The notes under the pieces are model-generated. The model ran no database searches. It saw only the letters and a program-made list of their open reading frames with translations, and was not told the DNA's origin. A program made the position numbers and the translations under genes. A stretch of 64,000 nt of DNA from Balneolaceae bacterium (GTDB taxonomy: Bacteria; Bacteroidota; Rhodothermia; Balneolales; Balneolaceae): assembly GCA_020832415.1 (NCBI GenBank), contig JAFIES010000122.1, forward strand, positions 1 to 64,000, given 5' to 3'. Positions 26,897 to 37,435 of the stretch are shown piece after piece (position 1 is the stretch's first letter; each line of letters begins with the position of its first letter).

Positions 26897-29557
26897 TTAA
26901 GGACTCTCACGCCGGGTGAAATATACTGTCCAGCACTGCAGCCCATCTCTTGTCTGGGTAATAATCTCCTTATTGCCATCTCCAAAAAAGTCTGCAATCA
27001 CAGGAAATCTCATTCCTGTTGAGGGCAGTTCTGCGTGTCTTTCTCCACTGAGAATATCCCACGCATAAAGTCTGCCAAAATCCGCAAGAGCGATGATATC
27101 TTCTCTGCTGTCACTGTTTATATCAGCAATAAATGGTGAAAAGTGTTCGGCAGCCGGTTGTCCGAGAGATTGCGTGAAATGCAGCTCACCGGTTGAATCG
27201 TATAAGAAAATGGATCCATTTGATGATTGCAGAAGTACAAACTCATCCCGGAACAGGCCATCATCACCGCGAAGCATTACCGATTGTGCAAGCGGTGTGG
27301 AATTCAGACTGCTGTTTGAAACCGCCAGGGATTGAACGTAGAGCGAGTCAGAGCGATGTGTGGTGGAGAATTCATCAGAAAAAAGAGCAGACGTACCAAT
27401 ACTGTACAAATTGCCGTCGTAACCTGAGGCTACAATATGGTTTCGAAATTTGGCGGGTGAGCCACTGATCTGGGTGGACAGGAACACAGGAAACCCGTTT
27501 CTTCTCTGCCCGTTTATATTCCAGGCATGCAGTGCATTTTCAGCAAAAACAAACAGTGACTGCTGCCCGGCTATCTCGCTGATCAACGGCCTGGACCGAA
27601 CGGTGGAATTAGTGCTTTGCGGCCAGCCGTTTATTGCCTGCCCGCGGGCATTCAGGATGTGAACCCGGCGATCTGCGGTTGCGAGGATCATTTCAGACAC
27701 ACCGTTTCCGGTTATGTCCATCACAGTTAATGGTGTGGTAATGGCTTCACCAAGCTGTACGGGGAAATTTGGCAGAATCTCACCTTCGCGGTTCCAGGCA
27801 TACACTTTGTCGCCCGCAGCCTGCATGATGATATTTTGGTTGTTGCCGTACCAATCGTAAACCACAGGTGAACCGATCGGTTCGTCCATCTCTGTATCAA
27901 CTTGAAGAACAAGCGTTCCATCTGTTGCGAGAACGTAAACAAACCCGTCATCTGCAGAAAAAACCACTTCATTTCGGGAGCTGCCGGTTATGTCGGCAAG
28001 TACTGCTTTTCCGGTTATTTCTGCACCACCAATAGGAAATACCCACTGATCGCGGAATGGGCGCTCGGTTCGTTCCTGTTCGAAGTTGGTTAAGTTAATC
28101 CGAAGGGATTGTCCATCTTCACTGAGTTGCGTAGTTGCCACAAAACGGTCGAACTGCCCAAGCAGAGTGCCTATGTAATTTTGCGGGTAGAGCCATGGCT
28201 GAATAAACCTGCCAAACCGGGCGGCATCCACATAGGTAATTGAACTGAGTGAGGATGGGTACGACTGCCTGACTTTTTGGTAATCATCATCAAAAAACAT
28301 CACTCTTCGTCGTTCGGCATCACCTCCAACACTTTCGGCAAGTCCGTTTCGCTGGGCGATGGCTGCAACTCTGTCGTACAGGGTTATGTAGAAATCTGTA
28401 TTTGGATAGATCTCAGAACCAAAAAGCTTTCCAATAATTTCGCTGTTAATGAAATAGGTTTGATCGTTTCGGATGGCCAAACCTTCATCTGCAAGTTCAT
28501 CAAATACAGCTTTCACCCTGGAGGAGTTTTGCAGGGTTCGTAAATAGAGATACTCACTTGTACTGGCCGGTCCTGAGTCTGCAAATGAAACAAAAGCAGC
28601 TTCATTTCCAAGATATTGCCTCAGATCCCGAATCAATGTTTGGTTTGCATTCAGGTAGTTATCGGTATCTGTTTCTGCTGCAAGCTGCTCCAGGTCGATG
28701 TTTATGGGTGATGATCTGAAAATGGAGAACGCCGCAGCATTAATGGGGATATATCTGTCGAGAGTAAATCCGGCTGGCTGAGATGAATAGAGCCTCACAA
28801 AGCTGGATTTCTCTGCATCAAGCTCTACTTCGCCGCTGAATTGCCAGCTCCACTCTTCCCCATTTGACTGCTGAAATTGGAAAGATGCTGCATTTGTGCC
28901 CTCAAATATATCGTACAAAAAAGGACGATAGGTAACCTGTGCAAATTGCCGTGTCAGCAAATCCATGGCAGGCATATTAAAAACTACAGAACCGGGTGTT
29001 ACTTGATCTTGCGTTAGACTGACAGCATTTGCACGATTATTAACGGCCCTGATAATATTCTCAATGGCCATGCTCGATTCGGAAAAAACAGTATATGAGC
29101 CAAGCTCAACAATGAACAGTACACGATCGGAAAAGAATAGTTTCTCGATTGTTACTCCTGAGAAATCGTAATTCTTTTGCTCAAATTCCGGCTGATAGTT
29201 GCCGGTTAAATAATCAATCAACCCCGGTTTTTGTTGTGTTACCCAGGCAGGTTGCCAGTCGTTCGATGTGTCGGGGTAAAGAAACATGGCTTCCACCAAA
29301 AGTGATTCATCCGTACCGGCCTGAATATTCGAGACCAGCTGAAATGCAGAGGGGCTGATATCATCAAAAAGCGGAATGATGGGCGATGATAACATTTCAT
29401 CGAGAGAGGTGCCGGCTTCGGGAACTATTACAAAAAGCGTGGAGCCGGGTACAAATTCAGACCAGTGATCAACCGTTGGTTTACCACATCCCCAAAAAAG
29501 AAGAACAAGAAGCAGAATGAATGAACTAATTGAACGTTTCGAATGATTGATTAACAC
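26897..29557 (-). CDS. Large lipoprotein: DUF3352-like part plus beta-propeller
   Basis: An 886-residue protein with lipobox FWGC (Cys about 24). The first half (about 30-490) resembles DUF3352 proteins: FVPGSTLFVIVPEAG at the start and YLGNEAAFVSF in the middle. The second half (about 505-880) has repeats like DITGSSRNEVVFSADDG, DITGNGVSEMILATADRR and DINSDSREDIIALADFG, each D-x-N/T-G-x-x-E, the calcium-binding FG-GAP/VCBS-type blade pattern with PQQ-like strands. It should sit on the outer or inner membrane facing the periplasm. Role unknown. Divergent from the BatA gene. Confidence 0.7.
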   Translation of the reverse strand: MLINHSKRSISSFILLLVLLFWGCGKPTVDHWSEFVPGSTLFVIVPEAGTSLDEMLSSPIIPLFDDISPSAFQLVSNIQAGTDESLLVEAMFLYPDTSNDWQPAWVTQQKPGLIDYLTGNYQPEFEQKNYDFSGVTIEKLFFSDRVLFIVELGSYTVFSESSMAIENIIRAVNNRANAVSLTQDQVTPGSVVFNMPAMDLLTRQFAQVTYRPFLYDIFEGTNAASFQFQQSNGEEWSWQFSGEVELDAEKSSFVRLYSSQPAGFTLDRYIPINAAAFSIFRSSPINIDLEQLAAETDTDNYLNANQTLIRDLRQYLGNEAAFVSFADSGPASTSEYLYLRTLQNSSRVKAVFDELADEGLAIRNDQTYFINSEIIGKLFGSEIYPNTDFYITLYDRVAAIAQRNGLAESVGGDAERRRVMFFDDDYQKVRQSYPSSLSSITYVDAARFGRFIQPWLYPQNYIGTLLGQFDRFVATTQLSEDGQSLRINLTNFEQERTERPFRDQWVFPIGGAEITGKAVLADITGSSRNEVVFSADDGFVYVLATDGTLVLQVDTEMDEPIGSPVVYDWYGNNQNIIMQAAGDKVYAWNREGEILPNFPVQLGEAITTPLTVMDITGNGVSEMILATADRRVHILNARGQAINGWPQSTNSTVRSRPLISEIAGQQSLFVFAENALHAWNINGQRRNGFPVFLSTQISGSPAKFRNHIVASGYDGNLYSIGTSALFSDEFSTTHRSDSLYVQSLAVSNSSLNSTPLAQSVMLRGDDGLFRDEFVLLQSSNGSIFLYDSTGELHFTQSLGQPAAEHFSPFIADINSDSREDIIALADFGRLYAWDILSGERHAELPSTGMRFPVIADFFGDGNKEIITQTRDGLQCWTVYFTRRESP

Positions 29558-29666
29558 TGAATATCGAATAATATGTTTGTTAGGGATTGGTTATAACCAT
29601 AGCTTAATGATCCTTTACAGTTATGTTCCCAACTGTAAACCTGTCAAGGTAAAAACTTTTTGATAA

Positions 29667-31778
29667 ATGAGTTTTCTTAATCCGCTTTTTTTATTTGCTC
29701 TCTTAACGGTTGCAGTACCTCTTTTGATATATTTGCTGAATATCAAGAAACCAAAGAGAATTCAATTCTCCACACTTGCCTTCTTTGAATCGCTCAAAAC
29801 CACGGCTCTCAAACGGATCAAAATAAAACGGTGGCTGCTCCTGGCGGTTCGTGTTCTTGCAATTATTGCACTTGTAATTGCTGCTTCACGGCCATTTTTA
29901 CCACCGGAATTTGGATGGGCGAGCAGCCAGGAACCAAAGGTGATTGGTGTTCTGATTGATAACAGCCCATCGATGGAACGTGTTGACCGAAACGGGCCAT
30001 ATTTTGAGCAGGCTGTAAACCTCGCAAGCGAACTGCTTTCACTTGCAGAAAATAACGACAGGGTTGTGGTGAATGTAACCAATGGAGAATCTCTGAACCT
30101 GCCGCCACTCACCAGGCAGGCGGCCGATCGCAGGCTTGCAGAGATCGAAATAGTAAATGCGGGTAATTTTCTTGCTGAACGGATTCGTACAATTCGAAAT
30201 CAATTCGAATCAACCGGAATGAGCAACTCGGTACTCTACCTGATTTCTGATGCGCAGGAAAGCCAGTTTGCGGATCTTTTGGAGGAAGAGTTTGAGGAGT
30301 TCGGGAATCTTCGTGTGCAGATATTGAAAGTTGGGGATTCTCAAACAGTAAATGTTGGGTTTGAACGGGTATCTATTGAATTGGGGGGACTTGAAGAGGC
30401 CTCATCGGTACAGCTTCGTTCTGAATTGAGAAATTTCGGTGATGGTGATGCAAACAACATCTCACTCAGTCTGCTTATTGAGGAGGAGTTAATATCTCAG
30501 CAATCACTAAATATTGAACAGGGGGCAACGCGGGATGTGGTTTTTGATGTGCCCATCGGTGATAGCAGAAATATAGCGGCCGAACTTCTGATTGAAGGAG
30601 ATGAACTCTCGTTCGACAACCGATATTATGCAGCAATCAGGCTTCCTGAAACGCGTGAAATTCTTGTTTTGAATGAACCGGGTGCATCACGAAGTATGCA
30701 GTCGTACCTCACCCCTTTGCTCGAGGCAGCAGCAGATGAATCAAACCGGTTTGAAATCCGCTTTGAAACAGCAGATGCCATTCAGGTTTCCGATATCTTC
30801 CAGTTCGATGCGGTTATTCTCGATGGCATCCGAAATATCCCGGATTTTTTAAGTCAGTCATTACTTGAGCATGTTCAGGCCGGAGCCGGACTTTTATTGC
30901 TGCCGGCAGCTGATGGAAGTGTAGCCAGTTACAATCGCCTGTTGAGTTTCAGCGGTTCGGGCAGTTACACAAATGTAACGGGCAGTTACGGGTCGTTCAG
31001 CCCGATCGACAGAATGGCTGCACCCACAGAAGGCCACCCCATTCTCGATATGATTTTCGACAAGCAGGAAGAGGAGGAGATCCGGCTGAATGTGCCTGAA
31101 ATATTTTACTACTATGAAATTGATACCCGCGATCGTGGTGCTGATGTAACCATCCTCAGAACAACTACCGGCCGGCCACTCTTGAGTGAAGCTCGTGTTG
31201 GTAGCGGCAGGTTTATCTACTCCGCACTTGGAAGTGATCCGGGTTGGTCTAACTTCCCGATAAAACCATTCTTTGCCCCGTTGATGTATCGTACGATCGA
31301 TTATCTTGTGCAGGGTGAGGGTGCTGTCATTCAATCCCATACACTTGGTGAAACATTTCGTGCCATGCCGGGTGCCGGATTCGATTCTGCAGAGCTAGAA
31401 ATAGGCGGTGAAACTATATTGCCCGAAGTTCGGCAAACATTCCGCGGCAGTGAAATTATCTACCCGGCTGTTGAATGGACCCCCGGCTGGCTGCAGATAC
31501 ATTCCGGTGAAAACAGGCTGCTTTTTTCGGTTAATCAGCATGCAATGGAATCAGCGTTAAATGCGTTATCATCTACAGAACTTGAGGAATCCCTTGCCGG
31601 CAAATTTGAGCGCATAGCAGTATCAAGCGTGGCAGATGACAGATCCGGTTTTCTTGCCGAACTCGAAATGGCCTCTTTTGGCCGCGAAATTTGGTATTGG
31701 TTTGTTTTAATGGGTATCCTTTTGTTACTATTAGAATCATTAATCTCCCGACACTATAAAGCTGAAACTATTGAATGA
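29667..31778 (+). CDS. BatA-type membrane protein with vWA-like domain
   Basis: A 703-residue protein. The N-terminus (FLNPLFLFALLTVAVPLLIY) and basic LLNIKKPKRIQFS match the BatA/aerotolerance N-terminal domain, with a second membrane helix at 56-73. A vWA-like domain follows with metal-site motif DNSPS (98-102), then a glutamine-amidotransferase-like region, and a last membrane segment at about 676-696. In Bacteroidota such proteins often accompany MoxR ATPases; none is here. It overlaps the next gene by four bases (ATGA). Confidence 0.8.
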   Translation: MSFLNPLFLFALLTVAVPLLIYLLNIKKPKRIQFSTLAFFESLKTTALKRIKIKRWLLLAVRVLAIIALVIAASRPFLPPEFGWASSQEPKVIGVLIDNSPSMERVDRNGPYFEQAVNLASELLSLAENNDRVVVNVTNGESLNLPPLTRQAADRRLAEIEIVNAGNFLAERIRTIRNQFESTGMSNSVLYLISDAQESQFADLLEEEFEEFGNLRVQILKVGDSQTVNVGFERVSIELGGLEEASSVQLRSELRNFGDGDANNISLSLLIEEELISQQSLNIEQGATRDVVFDVPIGDSRNIAAELLIEGDELSFDNRYYAAIRLPETREILVLNEPGASRSMQSYLTPLLEAAADESNRFEIRFETADAIQVSDIFQFDAVILDGIRNIPDFLSQSLLEHVQAGAGLLLLPAADGSVASYNRLLSFSGSGSYTNVTGSYGSFSPIDRMAAPTEGHPILDMIFDKQEEEEIRLNVPEIFYYYEIDTRDRGADVTILRTTTGRPLLSEARVGSGRFIYSALGSDPGWSNFPIKPFFAPLMYRTIDYLVQGEGAVIQSHTLGETFRAMPGAGFDSAELEIGGETILPEVRQTFRGSEIIYPAVEWTPGWLQIHSGENRLLFSVNQHAMESALNALSSTELEESLAGKFERIAVSSVADDRSGFLAELEMASFGREIWYWFVLMGILLLLLESLISRHYKAETIE

Positions 31779-32362
31779 GCTTTTCAACTGACATATACAG
31801 TTTATTCGTTTTGCTTCTGGCGCTGTTTACGTTAGGCTCAACGCTTCTTGCGGCATACACCGTGGCAAATGCGTTCAGGCTGAGAAATATTCGTATCAGC
31901 TGGAAGTCGGGTAAACTTGGCGGATATCCTCTCTTCTCCACACTGTTCCTCGCATTCTCCATTGCCGTTACAGTTTTGGTCTATATTAATCAGATTGATC
32001 AATACTACACTATAATGAGCTGTTATGTTTGGATGGGCACGGCATGGTTTGTATCGAGTTACTTTACGTCGAAAGCGTATATTACCGATCACGGCATCGT
32101 AAAAAATATTAACGACCCTTCGCAAACAATTGCATGGCATCAGATCAACGATTATGTAGAGAAACCCTCATCAAAAGGATCTGATTATGTGTTTATCTAT
32201 CAGGAGCAGACTGAATCGATGCTTAGCAAACGCCTGATTCGCCTCGAACTTTTTGTGCCCGACAGAAAGACCGGGAAGTTCGATAAGATAGTAGCCCTGA
32301 AGATTGGCAAGATCATGACACCCGTTGCTGATTCATCATTCGATTTTAAAGCGTTCGAATAA
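31775..32362 (+). CDS. Hypothetical membrane protein with PH-like tail
   Basis: A 195-residue protein with membrane helices at about 8-30, 48-67 and 73-92, then a soluble part starting SKAYITDHGIVKN and IAWHQINDYVEK, the order seen in bacterial PH-like domains attached to membrane anchors. I cannot assign a named family. Start codon overlaps the stop of the BatA-type gene, so a joint role is likely. Confidence 0.62.
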   Translation: MSFSTDIYSLFVLLLALFTLGSTLLAAYTVANAFRLRNIRISWKSGKLGGYPLFSTLFLAFSIAVTVLVYINQIDQYYTIMSCYVWMGTAWFVSSYFTSKAYITDHGIVKNINDPSQTIAWHQINDYVEKPSSKGSDYVFIYQEQTESMLSKRLIRLELFVPDRKTGKFDKIVALKIGKIMTPVADSSFDFKAFE

Positions 32363-32391
32363 GATTATTTTCAATTTTACCACACTCTAAT

Positions 32392-33678
32392 TTGTTAGAA
32401 GATTTAAGAAAACCCTCACTTGAGAAAGAACGAGCAGTACTTATCGGGCTATTTGGTCCCGATGTGCCCAGGGGGCTTGCGGAAGAGTATATCGATGAAT
32501 TGATGCTCTTGAGCGATACGGCAGGTGCCAAAACAGTAGAAAAAATATTACAGAATCGTCCACACCCCGATCCTACAACATTTGTTGGAAAAGGAAAGCT
32601 TAATGAGCTGAAGCAGGTTGTGGCAGAGAAAAATGCAGACATACTCATTTTCGATGATGATCTCTCCTCCACACAAATTCGAAATATCGAGAAGGTAACC
32701 AAAGTAAAAGTGCTCGATCGCAGCGGTTTAATTCTCGACATTTTTGCATCACGAGCAAAAACAGCCGCTGCAAAAACGCAGGTTGAGCTGGCTCAGCTTC
32801 AATATCTCTTACCACGCCTCACCAGATTCTGGACTCACCTCTCCCGCCAAAAAGGTGGAATTGGAACAAAAGGGCCCGGAGAAACACAGATTGAGACCGA
32901 CCGCCGTTTAATCGGGAAACGAATTTCTACACTTAAAGAGAAGCTCGAAAAACTCGATAAGCAGCGCACCACACAGCGCAAAGGTCGCGAAAGCAATGTA
33001 CGTGTGGCACTTGTTGGTTATACCAATGCCGGTAAATCAACTTTGATGAATGCCCTGGTTGAAGCAGATCTGTTTGCTGAGGACAGACTCTTTGCAACAC
33101 TCGATTCTACTGTTCGCCGGTTTGAGATGGAAAATCACGAAGTACTACTATCCGATACGGTTGGATTCATCAGAAAGCTTCCGCATCATTTGATTGAGAG
33201 TTTTAAATCCACGCTTGATGAAGTTCGGGATGCCGATATTCTCCTGCATGTTGTGGATGCATCAAGTAACATGATTGATGAGTATATTACCATAGTAAAA
33301 GAGACACTCGAAGAGCTGAATATCAAAGGGTACAAGACAATTTTGGTTCTCAATAAAGTAGATAAACTGAAGCCTGAAGAAGTTGTTGAGCGGCAAAAGG
33401 AGTATCCCGGCGCACTTTTTGTTTCAGCTGCTCGCGGAATCGGGCTAACTAAGCTCGAAGAACGCCTCGAAAAACTTATTGAAGAAGATTATGTTACTTT
33501 TTCTTACAATGTACCGTTGTCTCATTATAAAGCGGTGGCATTTCTCCATGAAGCGGCAAATGTAACCAGCGAAAAATTTGAAGGTAACTTTGTGCTGATT
33601 GAAGGCAGTGTGGCAAAAGCCGATCAAAAACGTTTTGAGGCGATACTTTCAGAAATTAATCCGATAGAACAGGTGTAA
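32392..33678 (+). CDS. hflX: Ribosome-associated GTPase HflX
   Basis: A 428-residue GTPase with the HflX N-terminal domain (about 10-175; RPHPDPTTFVGKGKL, SRQKGGIGTKGPGETQIETD) and G domain motifs GYTNAGKS (about 209-216), DTVG and NKVDK. HflX splits stalled ribosomes during heat stress. The start is TTG; no ATG fits the conserved start. Directly followed by a CBS gene after one base. Confidence 0.93.
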   Translation: MLEDLRKPSLEKERAVLIGLFGPDVPRGLAEEYIDELMLLSDTAGAKTVEKILQNRPHPDPTTFVGKGKLNELKQVVAEKNADILIFDDDLSSTQIRNIEKVTKVKVLDRSGLILDIFASRAKTAAAKTQVELAQLQYLLPRLTRFWTHLSRQKGGIGTKGPGETQIETDRRLIGKRISTLKEKLEKLDKQRTTQRKGRESNVRVALVGYTNAGKSTLMNALVEADLFAEDRLFATLDSTVRRFEMENHEVLLSDTVGFIRKLPHHLIESFKSTLDEVRDADILLHVVDASSNMIDEYITIVKETLEELNIKGYKTILVLNKVDKLKPEEVVERQKEYPGALFVSAARGIGLTKLEERLEKLIEEDYVTFSYNVPLSHYKAVAFLHEAANVTSEKFEGNFVLIEGSVAKADQKRFEAILSEINPIEQV

Positions 33679-33679
33679 T

Positions 33680-34348
33680 GTGTTAGCCAGGAATCTATTA
33701 AATACCGATTTTAAACCACTGCGGCCCGATAGTCCCGTTTCCATGGCACTTGCCAAGATGGATGCCTGGCAATCTTCGAGCATTCCGGTTGTGGAGAGTG
33801 TAACAAATACATGTGTTGGCCATATTCTGTTTGATGATATTGCCGAATTTGCGGATGAAAGCACCCCGATCTCGGAAACTGAACTCAGAAACCCCATTTA
33901 TGTAAACGAAAATCAGCACATTTTCGAAATTGCACGGCTCATGCTTCAGCACGAGGTGAGATTAATTTCCGTGGTGGATGATACGGGTGGCTACATCGGC
34001 ATCATTGAAATAAAGCAGGTTCTTGAGGCTCTCTCAACCATGCTCAATATTGGAACAGCCGGTTCTGTGATCACCATTCAGATGTTTAAAGCAGATTTTA
34101 CTCTTGCCGAGCTGGTTCACCTCATAGAAACTGAAGGTGCCAAAATTCTGGGCCTGACAGTAGAACAGCCCGACATGGATGATTCCGTGATTCGAATCTC
34201 TATTAAATTAAGCCTTAAAGACACATCTGCCATTGTCTCTTCACTACAACGCCACGGCTATCTAACCACTACAGAAAACAGAAACGATATCTACCAGATG
34301 GATATGACATCAAGAGCAGATGAACTGATGCGTTATCTCGATCTGTAA
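33680..34348 (+). CDS. CBS-domain protein
   Basis: A 222-residue protein. Two CBS motifs span about 1-125 (SMALAKMDAWQSSSIPVVES and HEVRLISVVDDTGGYIGII), and the rest (about 130-220) looks like an ACT-like domain (GSVITIQMFKADFTLAELVHL). Such proteins sense adenosine nucleotides or amino acids, target unknown. Start GTG, one base after the hflX stop, so probably cotranslated. Confidence 0.75.
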   Translation: MLARNLLNTDFKPLRPDSPVSMALAKMDAWQSSSIPVVESVTNTCVGHILFDDIAEFADESTPISETELRNPIYVNENQHIFEIARLMLQHEVRLISVVDDTGGYIGIIEIKQVLEALSTMLNIGTAGSVITIQMFKADFTLAELVHLIETEGAKILGLTVEQPDMDDSVIRISIKLSLKDTSAIVSSLQRHGYLTTTENRNDIYQMDMTSRADELMRYLDL

Positions 34349-34396
34349 AATCCTGAAATTGAAAAGGTTTTTCGGGAACAATAATGCGTGAGTTGA

Positions 34397-34404
34397 TATA
34401 TTTG
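34397..34404 (+). promoter_or_regulatory. Possible -7 element before the TPR gene
   Basis: TATATTTG matches TAnnTTTG, 42 bases ahead of the start codon. The -33 region is not convincing. Confidence 0.3.
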
Positions 34405-34445
34405 ATAGGATGTTTTCACCATCATTTACACAGACCGAATGATTC

Positions 34446-37430
34446 ATGAGCCGTAATTTCTCTTATTTTTTTATCGTAGTTTTTACCCTGTTCTACTCTG
34501 ATGTCTTTGCTCAATCTCATCAGGATTCATACAGCAGAAGCTTTCAGGCCGGGCTTGATCTCTTTGAACGAGGGCTGTATGCCGAAGCTCTGCCGTTTTT
34601 TAAAAGTGCAAAAGAGAGTAGTGAAAACGAAATTAACAGAGAAACGGCCGATTTTTACAAAGTTCGGGCCTACACTCAAATTGATTCATCAGGCACCGAC
34701 ATTCATGTAGACCGTTTTGTACAGGCGTATCCCGGAAGTAACAGGGTGGCTGTTTTGCTTCGGGAAGTTGCAGAACAACACCTCGATCGAGGTGAGTATG
34801 CACACGCTATTCGCAGAATGGATCAGGCGCTGAACTTTCCGCAATCCTACATGGAACGTGCAGAACTCTACTATAACCTGGGAGAAATAGCTGCCGAAAA
34901 CGGTGATTATGAACTCGCGCGGGGATATTTCCTGAGCCTGTCTGATGAGCACAGAAGAAGTATTTGGTCGCCGGCTGCTCTATACTCTCGAGGCCGCCTC
35001 TACCTTGAAGAGGAACGATTCACAGAATCTGCAGATGCATTTGAGCTTTTAAGAGAACGCCACCCAAATACCGCAATGGCGCGCCGTATTGGTACGGCTT
35101 TGGGGGAATCGTATTATCAGCAGCGAAAGTATCAAGAGGCAATTCAGGCATTTCGGGATGCGGTGCCTTATCTGGACGAAGAGAACCGAACCAAGGCTTA
35201 TTATCTGATTGCTGAGAGTTACAATGCATTAAATGCGTATTCAGATGCAACCCGATACTATCGGGAATTTTTAAGACGGGTTGATGATCCGCATGAAGCA
35301 AGAATTGCACACTACGGGTTGGGCTGGGTTTTTCATAAGCAGGATATTTTTCACTGGGCAGCCCGTTCATTTGAAGAAGCTTCATCTGGGGATGATGACA
35401 TTGCACGCCGTGCGCTGTACTATGTGGCAGTAAATGAAAAACTTGCCGGACGATTAAATGTGGCACTCAACAGGTTCAGGGAATTTGGAGATCGGTTTGG
35501 CGAAGGAGTTTTTTATGAGCAGGCTTATTTCGAATGGGCTGTTACAGCACTTGAAGCCGGCCAGTACAACGAGGCTATTGAAGTACTGCTGCCGCTGGCG
35601 AGAAATTATGAACGGCTCGAAAATCCGGGGCAAATCCTCACATTTCTGGGAGAAGCTTACTACGCCAATAGTGAATATACACGCGCTATTGAAGCATTTG
35701 ATCTTGCCAGTCAGGTAGATCAGCTCGATCCAGCTTTGAAACGGCAGGCAAGGTTTCAGAGAGCCTGGGTAATGTATTTTAACCAGGCATATGCACAATC
35801 TCAGCCTGATTTTGAAAGTGTTTACAATGAAGCTCCCGAATCAGAACTGGGGCAGGAAGCACTTTTCTGGAGTGCAGATGCAAATTATCAGATTGGTGAG
35901 TATGGGCGGGCTGCCGAGCAGTTCGGGAGGTTTATCCGCAATTACCCAAACCACGAAATGATTGGCGCTGCAAAATACAGCCTTGGCTGGTCGTACTTTA
36001 TGATGGGTGATTTCGAAAACGCAACCGGACCACTGATCGATTTTTTGAATAATTATGAGCCACCAACAATTGCACTCTTTCCTTATGACACGGACACCCG
36101 ACTGAGAATTGGCGACGCATTTTTTGCACAGGGTAAATATCGGGAAGCGATGGAGTATTATAATGCAACAATCGGGGCAGACCCGGGAGGCGATTACGCA
36201 ATGTATCAGGTTGCAAACAGCCACTACAGAATGAACCGTAATTTTGAGGCTGTAACGCAGTTCAGAAGGTTGCTTCGGATCTACCCGTTCAGCCGGTTGC
36301 GTGAACAAGCCCAGTACAACATCGCCTACATCTACCTGAATACCGGTAACTATGATCAGGCCATTGAAGAATTTGAAACGGTTATCAGGCGTTTTCCCGG
36401 AACCGAGTGGGCTGCCCGTTCGCAGTATAACATTGGTGACTCATATTACAACGCAGGCCGGTTTGATGAAGCCATTGCAGCGTATAACAGAGTTCTTGAA
36501 GAGTATCCCCGCAGCCAGTATATCATCGAAGCGATAGACGGAATTCAATTTGCCCAGCTTTCAGCCGGTGGATCTGATACAAGTACAGACATTTTAGAAG
36601 ATTTTCTTGCCGATAATCCCACTTCCACCACCGCTGATCGGCTTCGTTTCCGTCAGGCAGAAAATGTGTTTCAGTCAGGTGATTATGATGGTGCTGTAAG
36701 AGAATTCAGGCAGTATCTGCGCATCACAAACAACCGGAATTTAATGCCTGAAGCATATTACAATATGGCAGATGCTTACCAAAGATTAGGGCGTAAGCAG
36801 GAAGCTGCAGAAACGTATGAAACACTGCTCAACGATTTTCCTGAATCGGAACGTGCAGCAACATCACTTGCAGAGCTTGCACGCATCCAGCTTGAACTCG
36901 GTAACTATAACGAATCGATCAGCCGGTTTGAGCAGCTTGCAGAAAAAGATTCGCGCTATGAGCAGGAAGCATTTCTCGGAATTGGAAATGCCAATCTTGC
37001 ACAGCAAAATAACAGCAATGCCCGGCAATACTTTGAAAGGGTTCTCTCGATCAATCCCGATAACGATGCGGCAAAAAATGGCCTTGGTAAAGTGCTCCTC
37101 AGAGATGGCCGGGTAGATGAAGCCAGAAGATTTTTTGTAAATGTAGCTGAGAATAACTCCACAGAAATTGGTGCAGAGGCACAGATGATGATTGGCGAAA
37201 GCTATCTTGTCGAAGGTGATCGCGATTCTGCACTTGAGGCTTTCTCAAGGGTGCGTGTACTTTTTGAAGCCTATTCAGACTGGGTTGCTGAAGCTCAATA
37301 TAAAACAGCAGAAGTGTACATTCGTCAGGGACGCCGTGGTGATGCCATTTCTCTGCTGAACGCCATTATAGACTCCTACCCTGATACTGAAGGCGCCAGA
37401 AAAGCCCGCAGATTACTTCAAAGCAATTGA
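34446..37430 (+). CDS. Exported tetratricopeptide repeat protein, 994 aa
   Basis: A signal peptide (about 1-22, ending DVFAQ) is followed by TPR repeats over nearly the whole length. Typical units include YYNLGEIAAENGDYELARGY, AQYNIAYIYLNTGNYDQAIEEF and SQYNIGDSYYNAGRFDEAIAAY, about 34 residues apart. Some blocks (RFPGTEWAARSQY, DFPESERAATSL) resemble YbgF/BamD-type TPRs. It probably serves as a periplasmic scaffold for envelope assembly; the partner is unknown. aroA starts five bases later. Confidence 0.85.
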   Translation: MSRNFSYFFIVVFTLFYSDVFAQSHQDSYSRSFQAGLDLFERGLYAEALPFFKSAKESSENEINRETADFYKVRAYTQIDSSGTDIHVDRFVQAYPGSNRVAVLLREVAEQHLDRGEYAHAIRRMDQALNFPQSYMERAELYYNLGEIAAENGDYELARGYFLSLSDEHRRSIWSPAALYSRGRLYLEEERFTESADAFELLRERHPNTAMARRIGTALGESYYQQRKYQEAIQAFRDAVPYLDEENRTKAYYLIAESYNALNAYSDATRYYREFLRRVDDPHEARIAHYGLGWVFHKQDIFHWAARSFEEASSGDDDIARRALYYVAVNEKLAGRLNVALNRFREFGDRFGEGVFYEQAYFEWAVTALEAGQYNEAIEVLLPLARNYERLENPGQILTFLGEAYYANSEYTRAIEAFDLASQVDQLDPALKRQARFQRAWVMYFNQAYAQSQPDFESVYNEAPESELGQEALFWSADANYQIGEYGRAAEQFGRFIRNYPNHEMIGAAKYSLGWSYFMMGDFENATGPLIDFLNNYEPPTIALFPYDTDTRLRIGDAFFAQGKYREAMEYYNATIGADPGGDYAMYQVANSHYRMNRNFEAVTQFRRLLRIYPFSRLREQAQYNIAYIYLNTGNYDQAIEEFETVIRRFPGTEWAARSQYNIGDSYYNAGRFDEAIAAYNRVLEEYPRSQYIIEAIDGIQFAQLSAGGSDTSTDILEDFLADNPTSTTADRLRFRQAENVFQSGDYDGAVREFRQYLRITNNRNLMPEAYYNMADAYQRLGRKQEAAETYETLLNDFPESERAATSLAELARIQLELGNYNESISRFEQLAEKDSRYEQEAFLGIGNANLAQQNNSNARQYFERVLSINPDNDAAKNGLGKVLLRDGRVDEARRFFVNVAENNSTEIGAEAQMMIGESYLVEGDRDSALEAFSRVRVLFEAYSDWVAEAQYKTAEVYIRQGRRGDAISLLNAIIDSYPDTEGARKARRLLQSN

Positions 37431-37435
37431 TATAG

